Assembly: GCA_022763165.1 (NCBI GenBank)
Contig: JALEGO010000412.1
Span: forward strand, 1 to 32,632
DNA length: 32,632 nucleotides
Source: Flavobacteriales bacterium
GTDB lineage: Bacteria > Bacteroidota > Bacteroidia > Flavobacteriales_G > JALEGO01
Direction: 5' to 3'
Positions within the stretch are counted from its first letter, which is position 1, and each line of letters begins with the position of its first letter. The notes beneath the pieces were generated by a model. It saw nothing but the letters and a program-made list of their open reading frames with translations. It did no database searches and was not told where the DNA came from. Below, piece by piece: positions 17,667-26,835 of this stretch. The translations under genes were made by a program, and so were the position numbers.

Positions 17667-17692
17667 TTACTTTGCGGAGCTAACGATCGTTA
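17667..17692 (+). promoter_or_regulatory. Near-consensus promoter box and perfect palindrome before a lipoprotein gene
   Basis: TTACTTTG (17667-17674) differs slightly from TAnnTTTG. It is followed by the perfect 12-base palindrome TAACGATCGTTA (17681-17692), which ends one base before the ATG at 17694. The palindrome could be an operator or a small RNA hairpin over the initiation region. Confidence 0.35.
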
Positions 17693-17693
17693 T

Positions 17694-18830
17694 ATGAAAC
17701 ACTCAGTGCCTTTATCAATGGCAATCATTTTATTCCTCTCCTCTTGTTGTAAAAAAGATGTAGAACAAGAACGCATTTCAATTCTGAATTTTGCAGACAC
17801 TTGTGAATACCCAAACTATGAATCAAAAGTGCCCGACTATTATAATCTTTTTGCAAGAAAATTGGGTTGGACCGGTGCTGATGGAGCATATTCTTTTGAA
17901 ATCCCCGGTTTGGGTTACGTTTGGCTCTTTGGTGACACGTGGGCGGGCCTAATTTGCAATGGAAGGAGACAGGACGGAAGCTACTTAGCCGCTCACAATT
18001 CTATTGGGCTGCAATCATTAAAACAAGCAAACACCGCCAATCTTAAATTTTACTTTGGGGGAGACCCGACCAACCCAAAATCTTTCTTTGAACAAGACAA
18101 TTATATTATGTGGCCTCAACATGGAGTTTTTGTGAATGGTAAGGCTTATATCTTCTTCTCTCGTGTTGGTTCTACTTCTGAAGGTATTGGTTTTAAGCAC
18201 TTGGGCAATGATATTGCAGTTATTCACAATCCTCTCTCTGACCCTTCTGAGTGGTCATATTCATGGCAAAGCGCATTGCATGGCTGGAGTGATGGAATAA
18301 CAGATATTTCTTATGGAACCGCAATCCTACAAGAGGGTGATTCCCTTTACATTTATGGTTCTAAGACCGATCATAATATTGGTAGTAGATTCATGATATT
18401 ATCAAGAACTCATGTAAACGACATTCTCAAACCAACAAACTGGCAATTTTATACTGGAAGCACCTGGCTCAACAATGCAGACAGCGCTGCTCATCTTCTT
18501 GAGGGAGTGGCCACTGAATATTCGGTATCATATGTTTCGAACCTTAACAAGTATGTTTTGATAACTAGTCCAATGGGACTATCCAAAGAAATTGTGTTAT
18601 ACAAAAGTGACTCCCCTTGGGGACCCTGGCAAGACCCTGTTGTTGTCTACGAATGCCCAGAAATGGACTGGGACAATGAAGTTTTTTGTTACGCGGCTAA
18701 GGGTCATTTCGAACTATCAGAAAATGATAAGCTTTTAATTACATATTGTACAAACTCCTTCGATTTCTCAAAAACGGTCGAGGATGCTCGTCTTGGTTAC
18801 CCAAGATTCGTTGAAGCCGACCTCAAATGA
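17694..18830 (+). CDS. Lipoprotein with probable beta-propeller fold
   Basis: This is a 378-residue lipoprotein with signal peptide MKHSVPLSMAIILFLSSC and lipobox Cys18. The mature part opens with a Trp/Gly/Asp-rich strand (YVWLFGDTWAG) and has repeated strand patterns (YIFFSRVGSTSEGIGF, LYIYGSKTDHN, YVLITSPMGL, LLITYCTNSFDF), resembling five-bladed-propeller families around glycoside hydrolases and DUF4185/DUF5005-type proteins. I do not recognise a specific family or catalytic residues, so function is open; a surface glycan-binding or glycan-cleaving role is one guess. A second lipoprotein gene follows after 8 bases, so the two are probably an operon. Confidence 0.7.
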   Translation: MKHSVPLSMAIILFLSSCCKKDVEQERISILNFADTCEYPNYESKVPDYYNLFARKLGWTGADGAYSFEIPGLGYVWLFGDTWAGLICNGRRQDGSYLAAHNSIGLQSLKQANTANLKFYFGGDPTNPKSFFEQDNYIMWPQHGVFVNGKAYIFFSRVGSTSEGIGFKHLGNDIAVIHNPLSDPSEWSYSWQSALHGWSDGITDISYGTAILQEGDSLYIYGSKTDHNIGSRFMILSRTHVNDILKPTNWQFYTGSTWLNNADSAAHLLEGVATEYSVSYVSNLNKYVLITSPMGLSKEIVLYKSDSPWGPWQDPVVVYECPEMDWDNEVFCYAAKGHFELSENDKLLITYCTNSFDFSKTVEDARLGYPRFVEADLK

Positions 18831-18838
18831 TGTAAACT

Positions 18839-19408
18839 ATGAAATATTCAATTTTTTGCTTAAACCTAATTTTATGTGTATTGCTGTTTTCCTCTTGTAG
18901 AAAAACCGTAGAAAATAACGTGCCCAAAGAGGCGTTGGACTATATTAACTATCAGCAGGGAGACACACTTTATTTTGAGCGTACAAAGCATTTTAGTGCT
19001 GATGAATATCTAGAATCAAGACTTACCGAAGACACTCTAATTGTAGATACTGTGCGCTTCATTGTAACGTCTAAAAGCGAATACCTACACGATAGAGGGG
19101 GGCTATTCATAAAGAAAAAAGGACACAATCAAGAAATTCAATATTTTTTGGAACACGGTCCTTCTCTGATTACAATTACCTTTTTTGCATATACAAATGC
19201 CACAAATATGGGAGTCTACTTAAATGGTTCTGGACTCAACGAGGACCTTGAAACTACGTTCTTTCAAGCTTCAGAAACGCAAGTCATTGGTGGTGTTGAA
19301 TATGAAACAATCGCATTGGAGAGAGAAGGAAATTATACCATTTTCGCGAAAGATCACGGAATTGCTGAAATTAATATTAACGGTGAGATTTACAGAAAGG
19401 TTCCGTAA
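18839..19408 (+). CDS. Hypothetical lipoprotein
   Basis: This is a 189-residue predicted lipoprotein: signal peptide MKYSIFCLNLILCVLLFSSC with lipobox Cys20. The rest is a small beta-rich domain (DTLYFERTKHFS, LIVDTVRFIVTSKSEYL, YETIALEREGNYTIFAKDHG) with no motif I recognise. It is 8 bases after the propeller-like lipoprotein gene and ends 6 bases before the convergent 3' end of the giant Ig-repeat protein. It is probably translated with its upstream partner and may share its role at the cell surface. Confidence 0.75.
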   Translation: MKYSIFCLNLILCVLLFSSCRKTVENNVPKEALDYINYQQGDTLYFERTKHFSADEYLESRLTEDTLIVDTVRFIVTSKSEYLHDRGGLFIKKKGHNQEIQYFLEHGPSLITITFFAYTNATNMGVYLNGSGLNEDLETTFFQASETQVIGGVEYETIALEREGNYTIFAKDHGIAEININGEIYRKVP

Positions 19409-19414
19409 CTAGCA

Positions 19415-22400
19415 TTATCTAACAAGCGTAATCGTTCCTTTTGTGGACCTAATCTTGGAATTTCCTTCAATGGTATAAGTAACTTTGTACATATAAATAT
19501 CCTGTTTTGCCGGATTTCCATTCTTATTGCCATCCCAGCCCAATTCTAAATCCTCGGTTTGGAAAATAATGTCTCCCCACCTATTGAAGACCAACATCTC
19601 GAATTGTTCTATACGCGTTGCTTCAGGTTTAAAAATATCGTTCAAACCATCGTCATTGGGTGAAAAGGCATTTGGCATAAACAACCCACAATATTCTTCT
19701 ACAACTAAAACAGAATCTTCATACAAGCACCCTGCTGGACTAATCACAGCCAAGTAATTAAACCCAGGTTGTTCCAACAAAAAGAAATTGGTTCCGACTT
19801 CTCCGTTCCAAAGGTGAGTTAGGTCTGAGCTCAGTCCCGAATTGACCGTATAAGATTGACCGCTGCAGATTTGAATCTCTTCTTCCAAACCAATATTCAT
19901 ATTGTCATATGTGATTTCAATTGTGTCTGCATCACTGCATTGACCGGTATTGATCAACACAAAATAGGTTCCCGGTTCATTGATGACCAGAGCCGTATCC
20001 GTACTAAGATCACTCCACAAATGACTGAATTGGGCTGAAGAATTTTGAGGTTGAAGCGTCAGTGTATCCCCTTGACAAAGTAACATATCTTGACCTAAGT
20101 CAGCATTCAATTCAATGACTTCAACATTCACCGTATCCCATGCCCAGCAATCTCCGTTCCCAACCTTCACAAAATATGTTCCTTCATTTTGCACCGCTAT
20201 AGCGCTTGTCGTACTTCCATTATTCCATAGAATATTGCTTGCAGTAGTATCTGAAATTCTGAGTACAACAGTTGCGCCTTCACAAATCGTGGTGTCTGAG
20301 CCTAGATTAAAGTCAAGTGCTCTAAAACCAATCGAAATGGAGTCAAGTGCATTGCACTGAGGACTACCGACAAAAACTGAATAGGTACCACCTTGAACAA
20401 CGCTTATAGATTGTGTTGTTTCTCCTGTACTCCAGAGATAGTTGTTGTTTAGACCAGCGTTAAGCGTAAAACTATCATCGCAAATACTGGTATCGCTTCC
20501 TAACTTCACTTCGGCTGATTCATAAGTAACCCCAATAGTATCTCTCAACAAGCAATTATTATTGCTTATTTCCACATAATGTGTCCCAGAGGTTTGTACA
20601 TAGATTTTGCTATTTGCTATCACTCCATCCCATAAATAGTTTTGAGCAGATGGATGGTAAGCGGATAATAAAACAGAGTCTACATTACAGGCAAATGTAT
20701 CTGGACCAAGGTCCAAGCTCAAGTCATCAAAAGTGACCTGCATTGAGTCGGTGTCAGTGCAAAAACCATCACTTACCGTGATTTGATATGCAGCGCTTTG
20801 GTTTACAGTAATGTTCGAAGTGGTGCTCCCTGTGCTCCACAAGAAATCAGCCCCTTGTCCAAGAACAGTGATAGTTAGAGTTGAGTCTGAACAAACAACA
20901 GTATCATTAGGCAGGTTGGCTTGTGCAAAATTCAAGGTTATATCAATGGTATCACTGAAGGTGCAATTTGCATTTGAAACTGTAAGATTATAAGACCCTG
21001 TTGAATTTATGTAAATGTTCGAAGTTGTCTCTCCGGTATTCCACTGATAAGATGCATTTTGGACTGTGGCTCCTATCAGAAACGAGTCAACATTGCAAAG
21101 TGATGTATCCACCCCTAAGTCAAAATAGAGACTGTCAATTGTCACTTGGATTGTATCTTGATCTGAACAGCCATTAGCATCAGTAGCAGAAACCCAATAT
21201 GTCCCCGTTGTGTTTGCTGTAATTTGATTATTCGTTGAATTATTGCTCCATAAGAATATTCCTTGACTTATTCCAACATTTAAATTCAGAGCACTTCCAT
21301 CGCAAATCGCGGTGTCGGGCCCTAAATCTACTTCAAATTGATTTAGTGTCACTTGAAAAGTATCTACAGAGGTACAAGCGCTACTTGATGAAGTCATTGT
21401 TACGCTATATGTCCCATTGCTATTGACATAAAGATTGTTGCCGGTAGAACCATCACTCCAAACATAGTTATATGAAGCATTCAACGTTAGGTTTGTATCG
21501 GAAAGACATGTTTGGATATTCGCAATATCCACATGAACAGAGTCTATTGTTAATGTAATGGTGTCGGCATCAGAACAAACACCATTTGTTACGGAAACAG
21601 AATAAACACCACTATTCAATGCGGTAAAAGTTTGATTTGTAGAACCATCATTCCACAAATAAGTACTTCCAGAATTTTGGGCATCAAGGGTAATGCTTTG
21701 CCCCAGACACGTTGCATAGTCTGGTCCCAGGTCTACCTCCAAACTCCCGATAGAAACATTGATAGAATCCATTGCGCTGCAACCATTTTGAAATACCTCA
21801 ACAATATAAGAGCCACTATTCAATACATAAATGTTATTATTCGTATCTCCCGTAGACCATAAGGTAGAATCCCAATTGCCGCTTGAACTGAGTAAAACGG
21901 AGTCATTAATACAATCCGTTACATCCGACCCTAAATCAATTGTGATTCCTAAAATTTGGACATCAATGGAGTCGCTCGCAACACAGGTGCCATCGGTCAC
22001 AGTTAAAACATAAAGGCCTGAAGCACTAACACTAATGCTATTTGCTGTTTCACTATTTGACCATAAGTAATTTATTCCTGCGTTCGAGTTGTTACTCGCC
22101 AATATGAGTGAAGTATCACATGTACTGGTATCACTTCCAAGATTTTCGGTAAGGTGTCTTAATTCAATTGTGAAAGTATCTGTAGCAGTGCAGTGTTGTT
22201 TTGTCACATCAATGAAATAAACTCCATTATTCTGTACCCAAATTGAAGTATCAGTTTGACCTGTGCTCCATGAGTAGCTATCAAAATTATCTTGAGGATC
22301 AATCAATATGGAATCTTGATTGCAAGTCACTGAGTCAGATATGTCTACAAGTAGTCCCATCTCAATTTGAACTGAATCAATCCCAAAACATCCATTATTC

Positions 22401-25400
22401 GAAACAGTAACAGCATAAATTCCAGATGTATTAACTGTCTCAGTCTGGCTATAACCACCTGTAGACCAGCTAAATGTACTCCCAGTATGTGAGGCATCCA
22501 AGGTAATTGAGCCGGGTGTACACAACAGAGTATCATTTCCAAGATCTACAGCAAAATCCGATAAGTAAACATTAACAGTATCTGTTTCTTGACAACCCGA
22601 TTGCGAACTTACGGTAACAATATAAGTCCCGGAATTCGTAGCCTGAATTACTTGCGAATTGCTTCCTGTGTTCCATTGAAAATAGTTCCCGGGATTACTG
22701 GCATCTAACCAAATTCCCCATGGATTGCTCCCATTGCAATCATAAATATCAGGTCCTAAATTGAGAGAAATGTTACCTGTCGTTGCTGTTACCACAGCCG
22801 TGTCTGACGCAGTGCATCCGTTAGCATCTGTAGCTGTAACGCTGTACGTTCCGGGCTGATTGACGGTTATGCTGTTGGTTGTGCTTCCATTGCTCCACAA
22901 TAAAGTCAGAGCTGAGTTATTTACACTAAAGGTAGCTGAAGCACCACTACAAATTAGCTTATCTGGTCCAATGTTAATGATTGGGGCGCTCATCAATACA
23001 TTGATAGTATCTTTATCAGTGCATGCCCCAGAGCCTACTGTTACATGATAGTTCCCACTGGATGTGACAACGAGCGTCTGAGCAGTAGAGCCATCGCTCC
23101 ATTGATACGTACTACCAGGGTTACCTGCATCTAAAGTCAAAGAACCTGAACAAAAGGTGGTGTCATTGCCGAGATTGACATTTAAACTACCCCCAACAGT
23201 CACCTGGATGGTATCTCTATCTGTACATGTTCCCGAGCTCACTGTCACGTGGTAGGTTCCGCTAGTTGCAACAACCAAAGACTGAGCTGTAGAACCATTG
23301 CTCCATTGATAAGTGCTGCCTGGGTTGCCCGCATCCAATGTCATAGACCCTGAGCAGAAGGTGGTGTCATTACCAAGATCAACAGATAGTGCCTTTATCC
23401 CAATTGTGACCGTGTCCCTTTCAAAACATCCGTTGGCATCCAAAACTGTAACATGGTACGTTCCGGTACCCACCGAATTAGTTTGGTTGGTAGAAGAATC
23501 ACTCCAACAATACAAATCATATATACCTCCAGGATCCAGAGTTATTGTAGTTCCGGGGCAGATAAGCGTATCCTCAAGATCAAAATCATTATCAGGAAAT
23601 GCTGCAAGATTAACTGATTCAGAGCCAGAACAACCATTAAAATCAGTGACAGTCACGGCATAAGTGCCTGGATTAAGTGTAGAAATACTTGAAGTTGTGG
23701 CGCCATTGCTCCACGCAAATTGACTATAATTTTGATAGGTAGAAATAGTAACAGGATCCTCTGAGCAAACACCAGGGTCTGTTAAAGCCAAGTTGGGATT
23801 TACAGTTTTGTTGCCAATGAAAATGTCATGATGCTTTGTACAGCCATTCACCTCATAAGTAATCGTGACGGTCGTTCCTCCCAATCCAGAAGCACTAAAA
23901 ATACCGTTTGAAGCGACTCCTATTCCAGACCAGGAGCCTCCCAAATTTCCTATTACGTAGTCGTTGAGATCAACAGTAGCGTTTAAACAAATCGTATCAG
24001 GGTTTATCCAAGCAGGATTCGAGTTTGGCGAAGGATTAAACTTTGCTAAAAACGCCCCGGAATTAAATGTTCCCCCGTTGGATGTGCTGAGTACATTACA
24101 AGAACTTGTAAATTGACTCTCATTATAATAAATTCCAGAGAGGTAAACGTTTCCATTAGCATCAATTGTTATGCCCTTTGCTTCGTCAGCAAGGGCCCCA
24201 GCGTGATTTAAGTTTTTCTGAGCCCATTGTAACGTTCCGTTTAAGTCATAGGAAGCAGCAAAAGCACCTGTAGCAAATCCGCTACTTAGAATATATGAAG
24301 CATTGGGGTTCGGATCAAAATCAGCATCTCCAATGATGTCCATTCCTCCAATAACCAATGCATTGTTTTTCAATTCAGCATCAAACAGGTGTAGGGCGTT
24401 GTTGTAACTGTTCAGCACTTTATACCATAGAAATTTACCTTGTGGACTGTACTTGGCAAAGTAGATCGCCTGAGGACCTATTGGGTTGGTTGCAATCGAA
24501 TTTGTAGAGCCGTTTTGAGGATCAAAATCAATTCCATTGGGTGCATCGAAGTTCCCTACAACATAAATGTTTCCATTTTGATCAGAAAGTGGTTTTTTGA
24601 TTTGATTATGTTCTCCCTCTATCAAATTGGCCCAAATTAGGGTGCCGTCAATTCCTTTGTACTTAGCAACGTAAGCACTATTGTTTATGGAGCTTAGAGA
24701 TCGCACACCACTGCTTGGGTCAAAATCTACCGTAGTGTTAATTCCTCCAGTTATGATGATGTCATCATTCGCATCAAATGTACAATTCAAAATAGCATTA
24801 ACTCCAATGTATGAAATATCATTATCGACAGTAAATCCGAAAAGAAGCAGTCCATTTTGGTCATACTTGCAAATAAACTGTGAATACCCTCCAACTTGGG
24901 AACTCAAGTTATATGTGGCTCCCATTGGATTGAAGTTTACGTTTTGACCGCTGAACCTGCCCGTAACCAACATCTCGCCCTGACTATTAACATCCATCCC
25001 CATAACATAATAATGATTATGCATATGATTGGTTCCAAAAGTTCCTGGGTTAAAGGCTCCTTGTAGGTTGAAGGCCCAAACTAAACCTCCTGAGGAAGAA
25101 TACTTGGCAATAAAATAATCATGATTGGTAGCCGAAAGGATGTGGTTTCCAGCGGAAGGATCAAAATCAACATTTTGGTTTTCAAAAGTCCCTGAAATAT
25201 AAACGTTGTTCTGGTCATCAATGTCAAAATAACCAAAGAGCCCCTTATCTCCTGCCGCAGAGGCAGCCCTGTTCACAGGAATGTCAAAACCCCATACTAA
25301 GTTGCCAGAATTATCATATTTTCCAAGAAACGTTCCTAAACCCGGAACAATTTGAGGAGTCATACTCAAAACACCAGCTCCAGGGTCAACATCAATTGTT

Positions 25401-25582
25401 CCTGCAAATGAGCCGTACACTATGATATCGTCATTCTGATCGACTTTGACATAAGGATACAGTTCATTGCTCGAATTCTCATCAGTAATATTGAACAGAT
25501 CATAAGCATATTGACTAAAAACTACAGAGCAAATGCACCACAGAAGTATAGTTAGACAATATTTATTGATTTGAATTATCAT
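19415..25582 (-). CDS. Giant secreted Ig-repeat protein with propeller-like N-terminus (T9SS cargo)
   Basis: This is a 2055-residue exported surface protein. A signal peptide (ILLWCICSVVFSQ) precedes an N-terminal region of about 500 residues with repeats such as DDIIVYGSFAGTIDVDPGAG and NVYISGTFENQNVDFDPSAG; these resemble SBBP/delta-60 type beta-propeller repeats. A transition Ig-like unit and about 20 Ig-like repeats of about 68 residues follow (about 595-1960), most opening with DLG-x-DT-x-x-C and having WS-x-GST in the middle. The C-terminus is a gliding-motility CHU_C domain (FMPNAFSPNDDGLNDIFKP, MLVFNRWGDIIFQ, GWDGNKNGNPAKQDIYMYKV), a type B T9SS sorting signal. The gene has its own consensus promoter and a leader of about 85 bases. 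The ligand is unknown; adhesion is inferred from the architecture. Confidence 0.9.
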   Translation of the reverse strand: MIIQINKYCLTILLWCICSVVFSQYAYDLFNITDENSSNELYPYVKVDQNDDIIVYGSFAGTIDVDPGAGVLSMTPQIVPGLGTFLGKYDNSGNLVWGFDIPVNRAASAAGDKGLFGYFDIDDQNNVYISGTFENQNVDFDPSAGNHILSATNHDYFIAKYSSSGGLVWAFNLQGAFNPGTFGTNHMHNHYYVMGMDVNSQGEMLVTGRFSGQNVNFNPMGATYNLSSQVGGYSQFICKYDQNGLLLFGFTVDNDISYIGVNAILNCTFDANDDIIITGGINTTVDFDPSSGVRSLSSINNSAYVAKYKGIDGTLIWANLIEGEHNQIKKPLSDQNGNIYVVGNFDAPNGIDFDPQNGSTNSIATNPIGPQAIYFAKYSPQGKFLWYKVLNSYNNALHLFDAELKNNALVIGGMDIIGDADFDPNPNASYILSSGFATGAFAASYDLNGTLQWAQKNLNHAGALADEAKGITIDANGNVYLSGIYYNESQFTSSCNVLSTSNGGTFNSGAFLAKFNPSPNSNPAWINPDTICLNATVDLNDYVIGNLGGSWSGIGVASNGIFSASGLGGTTVTITYEVNGCTKHHDIFIGNKTVNPNLALTDPGVCSEDPVTISTYQNYSQFAWSNGATTSSISTLNPGTYAVTVTDFNGCSGSESVNLAAFPDNDFDLEDTLICPGTTITLDPGGIYDLYCWSDSSTNQTNSVGTGTYHVTVLDANGCFERDTVTIGIKALSVDLGNDTTFCSGSMTLDAGNPGSTYQWSNGSTAQSLVVATSGTYHVTVSSGTCTDRDTIQVTVGGSLNVNLGNDTTFCSGSLTLDAGNPGSTYQWSDGSTAQTLVVTSSGNYHVTVGSGACTDKDTINVLMSAPIINIGPDKLICSGASATFSVNNSALTLLWSNGSTTNSITVNQPGTYSVTATDANGCTASDTAVVTATTGNISLNLGPDIYDCNGSNPWGIWLDASNPGNYFQWNTGSNSQVIQATNSGTYIVTVSSQSGCQETDTVNVYLSDFAVDLGNDTLLCTPGSITLDASHTGSTFSWSTGGYSQTETVNTSGIYAVTVSNNGCFGIDSVQIEMGLLVDISDSVTCNQDSILIDPQDNFDSYSWSTGQTDTSIWVQNNGVYFIDVTKQHCTATDTFTIELRHLTENLGSDTSTCDTSLILASNNSNAGINYLWSNSETANSISVSASGLYVLTVTDGTCVASDSIDVQILGITIDLGSDVTDCINDSVLLSSSGNWDSTLWSTGDTNNNIYVLNSGSYIVEVFQNGCSAMDSINVSIGSLEVDLGPDYATCLGQSITLDAQNSGSTYLWNDGSTNQTFTALNSGVYSVSVTNGVCSDADTITLTIDSVHVDIANIQTCLSDTNLTLNASYNYVWSDGSTGNNLYVNSNGTYSVTMTSSSSACTSVDTFQVTLNQFEVDLGPDTAICDGSALNLNVGISQGIFLWSNNSTNNQITANTTGTYWVSATDANGCSDQDTIQVTIDSLYFDLGVDTSLCNVDSFLIGATVQNASYQWNTGETTSNIYINSTGSYNLTVSNANCTFSDTIDITLNFAQANLPNDTVVCSDSTLTITVLGQGADFLWSTGSTTSNITVNQSAAYQITVSDGFCTDTDSMQVTFDDLSLDLGPDTFACNVDSVLLSAYHPSAQNYLWDGVIANSKIYVQTSGTHYVEISNNNCLLRDTIGVTYESAEVKLGSDTSICDDSFTLNAGLNNNYLWSTGETTQSISVVQGGTYSVFVGSPQCNALDSISIGFRALDFNLGSDTTICEGATVVLRISDTTASNILWNNGSTTSAIAVQNEGTYFVKVGNGDCWAWDTVNVEVIELNADLGQDMLLCQGDTLTLQPQNSSAQFSHLWSDLSTDTALVINEPGTYFVLINTGQCSDADTIEITYDNMNIGLEEEIQICSGQSYTVNSGLSSDLTHLWNGEVGTNFFLLEQPGFNYLAVISPAGCLYEDSVLVVEEYCGLFMPNAFSPNDDGLNDIFKPEATRIEQFEMLVFNRWGDIIFQTEDLELGWDGNKNGNPAKQDIYMYKVTYTIEGNSKIRSTKGTITLVR
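19689..23797 (-). repeat. Array of about 20 Ig-like protein repeats
   Basis: About 20 units of about 68 codons follow DLG-x-D-x-x-C, then L-x-x-x-x-x-x-Y-x-WS-x-G-(S/T)-T, then G-x-Y-x-V-x-V, then C-x-x-x-DT. Most pairs are diverged. The exception is the adjacent pair at about 22990-23400, which is almost identical in protein. Confidence 0.88.
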
Positions 25583-25642
25583 GATAGTACAGTCTATATA
25601 CGTAAGACTACCAGAATGTTCCTTAAATTGCTGTTAAATTTT

Positions 25643-25659
25643 ACCTAAGACATTTAGGT
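25643..25659. repeat. Hairpin in the leader of the giant Ig-repeat gene
   Basis: ACCTAA and TTAGGT form a 6-base stem around a 5-base loop, between the predicted transcription start (about 25667) and the ATG at 25582 on the minus strand. There is no T-run, so it is not a terminator. It may shape the leader RNA. Confidence 0.4.
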
Positions 25660-25672
25660 TCTTGAAGAGATG

Positions 25673-25704
25673 CAAAAATACTGACAAATCTCTATCAATC
25701 CAAA
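25673..25704 (-). promoter_or_regulatory. Consensus Bacteroidota promoter for the giant Ig-repeat gene
   Basis: On the minus strand, TTTG (25704-25701), a 20-base spacer and TATTTTTG (25680-25673) fit the TTTG / TAnnTTTG promoter exactly. The start codon is about 90 bases downstream. This is the best promoter match in the window. The 274-base gap up to 25857 otherwise holds a small stem (TCTGAA/TTCAGA, 25781-25797) and a near-match TATAATTTG (25735-25743) that could serve the plus-strand gene. Confidence 0.7.
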
Positions 25705-25856
25705 TTTTGTTCAGTCGGAAGCGCTGTCGTGAAATATAATTTGGCTGCGAAAGTCTTTTAGAAGTAACAGAAATCTAAGCTCTGAAGAAATTTCAGAAAA
25801 GCATGGCACTTTCACAAAGCTCCTTAACGTATCACTTAAAATGAAAACAACAAAAA

Positions 25857-26795
25857 ATGAGAACCTTACTAACTGCAATGGCTTGTATAATAGTTATTGC
25901 TGCAACAGCACAACTATCACTTAGCAATCAAGAAATTTACGATTTTGAAATTGGAGATGTTTTTCACTACGAAAGCTATGTTTACAACGGGGGGACAGCA
26001 GACGGCAAACATCATATTCAATCCTATCTAAAGGTAATAGGAAAAACAGTGACGTCAAATGTGGTTACATACAAATTTCACCGCTATGCCATTGATCATT
26101 ATTCCGGTTCTTCAATGACCGACCCAAGTTACACAGATACCTCTGTCACCTATCCCGAAATATCATATGTACTTAACGCAACATATTTCGATACCACGCT
26201 TTGCGATTCCTCATCCACTAGCTTTGAACCCTGGTGTTTTGGGCCTTCAACCTTTCCTCAAATAGGTCATCAAGTTGATGTTTATTGCGCTACATTTGAT
26301 ACGTTGGGAGTCGATTCTGTTTTTAACTATCGCCAATTCTATGTGGGCTGTAGCGTAAGTTCAAACTGTTTTGAAACGCAAGGAACTCAGCAGAAATTTG
26401 TTGAAGGTTTGGGTAGAACAAACTATTGGTATTCTGATTACGATCCGGGAATTGGTCAAGGGTATAGCTCAATTGAGAACCTTGTTTATTACAGCAAAAC
26501 CAATGGAGAAACATGGGGAAGTCCACTGCCTCTTAGTATAAGTGAAAACAAAGCTTCCTATATTGAATCCCTAAGTTTGTATCCGAATCCAGCAAAGGAT
26601 TTTATCAAAATTCAAGGAGAATATGCTAAACCAAAAGATTTAACCATTTATAATCAAATGGGGCAAGTCGTTTTCGCTAAACAAGAAGCCCGAAATTCAA
26701 TTCAGGTTGATGTCTCCAATTGGAGTAACGGTCATTATTACGTTCAAATTAAATCCCAAAATCAGCTAAAGCATCTGAAATTTGTAAAAAACTAA
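25857..26795 (+). CDS. Secreted protein with type A T9SS sorting domain
   Basis: This is a 312-residue exported protein with a signal peptide (LLTAMACIIVIAATAQ) and a C-terminal Por-secretion tail: SLYPNPAKDFIKIQGEY, LTIYNQMGQVVF, VDVSNWSNGHYYVQI, ending in LKHLKFVKN. Such tails direct type IX secretion and are removed on export. The middle part (about residues 28-225) is beta-rich with several cysteines and looks like other uncharacterised Bacteroidota cargo domains (DFEIGDVFHYESYVYNGGT opening). I do not recognise a catalytic motif. It is monocistronic, with a convergent hydrolase gene 40 bases downstream. Confidence 0.85.
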   Translation: MRTLLTAMACIIVIAATAQLSLSNQEIYDFEIGDVFHYESYVYNGGTADGKHHIQSYLKVIGKTVTSNVVTYKFHRYAIDHYSGSSMTDPSYTDTSVTYPEISYVLNATYFDTTLCDSSSTSFEPWCFGPSTFPQIGHQVDVYCATFDTLGVDSVFNYRQFYVGCSVSSNCFETQGTQQKFVEGLGRTNYWYSDYDPGIGQGYSSIENLVYYSKTNGETWGSPLPLSISENKASYIESLSLYPNPAKDFIKIQGEYAKPKDLTIYNQMGQVVFAKQEARNSIQVDVSNWSNGHYYVQIKSQNQLKHLKFVKN

Positions 26796-26835
26796 GCTAA
26801 GATCATTTTTGATATAAAAACTAGAGTAAAGTATC

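Noticed and set aside
19689-23797. A CRISPR-like or tandem DNA repeat array
   Set aside because: The periodicity of about 204 bases is in frame and only conserved at protein level; these are Ig-like domains.
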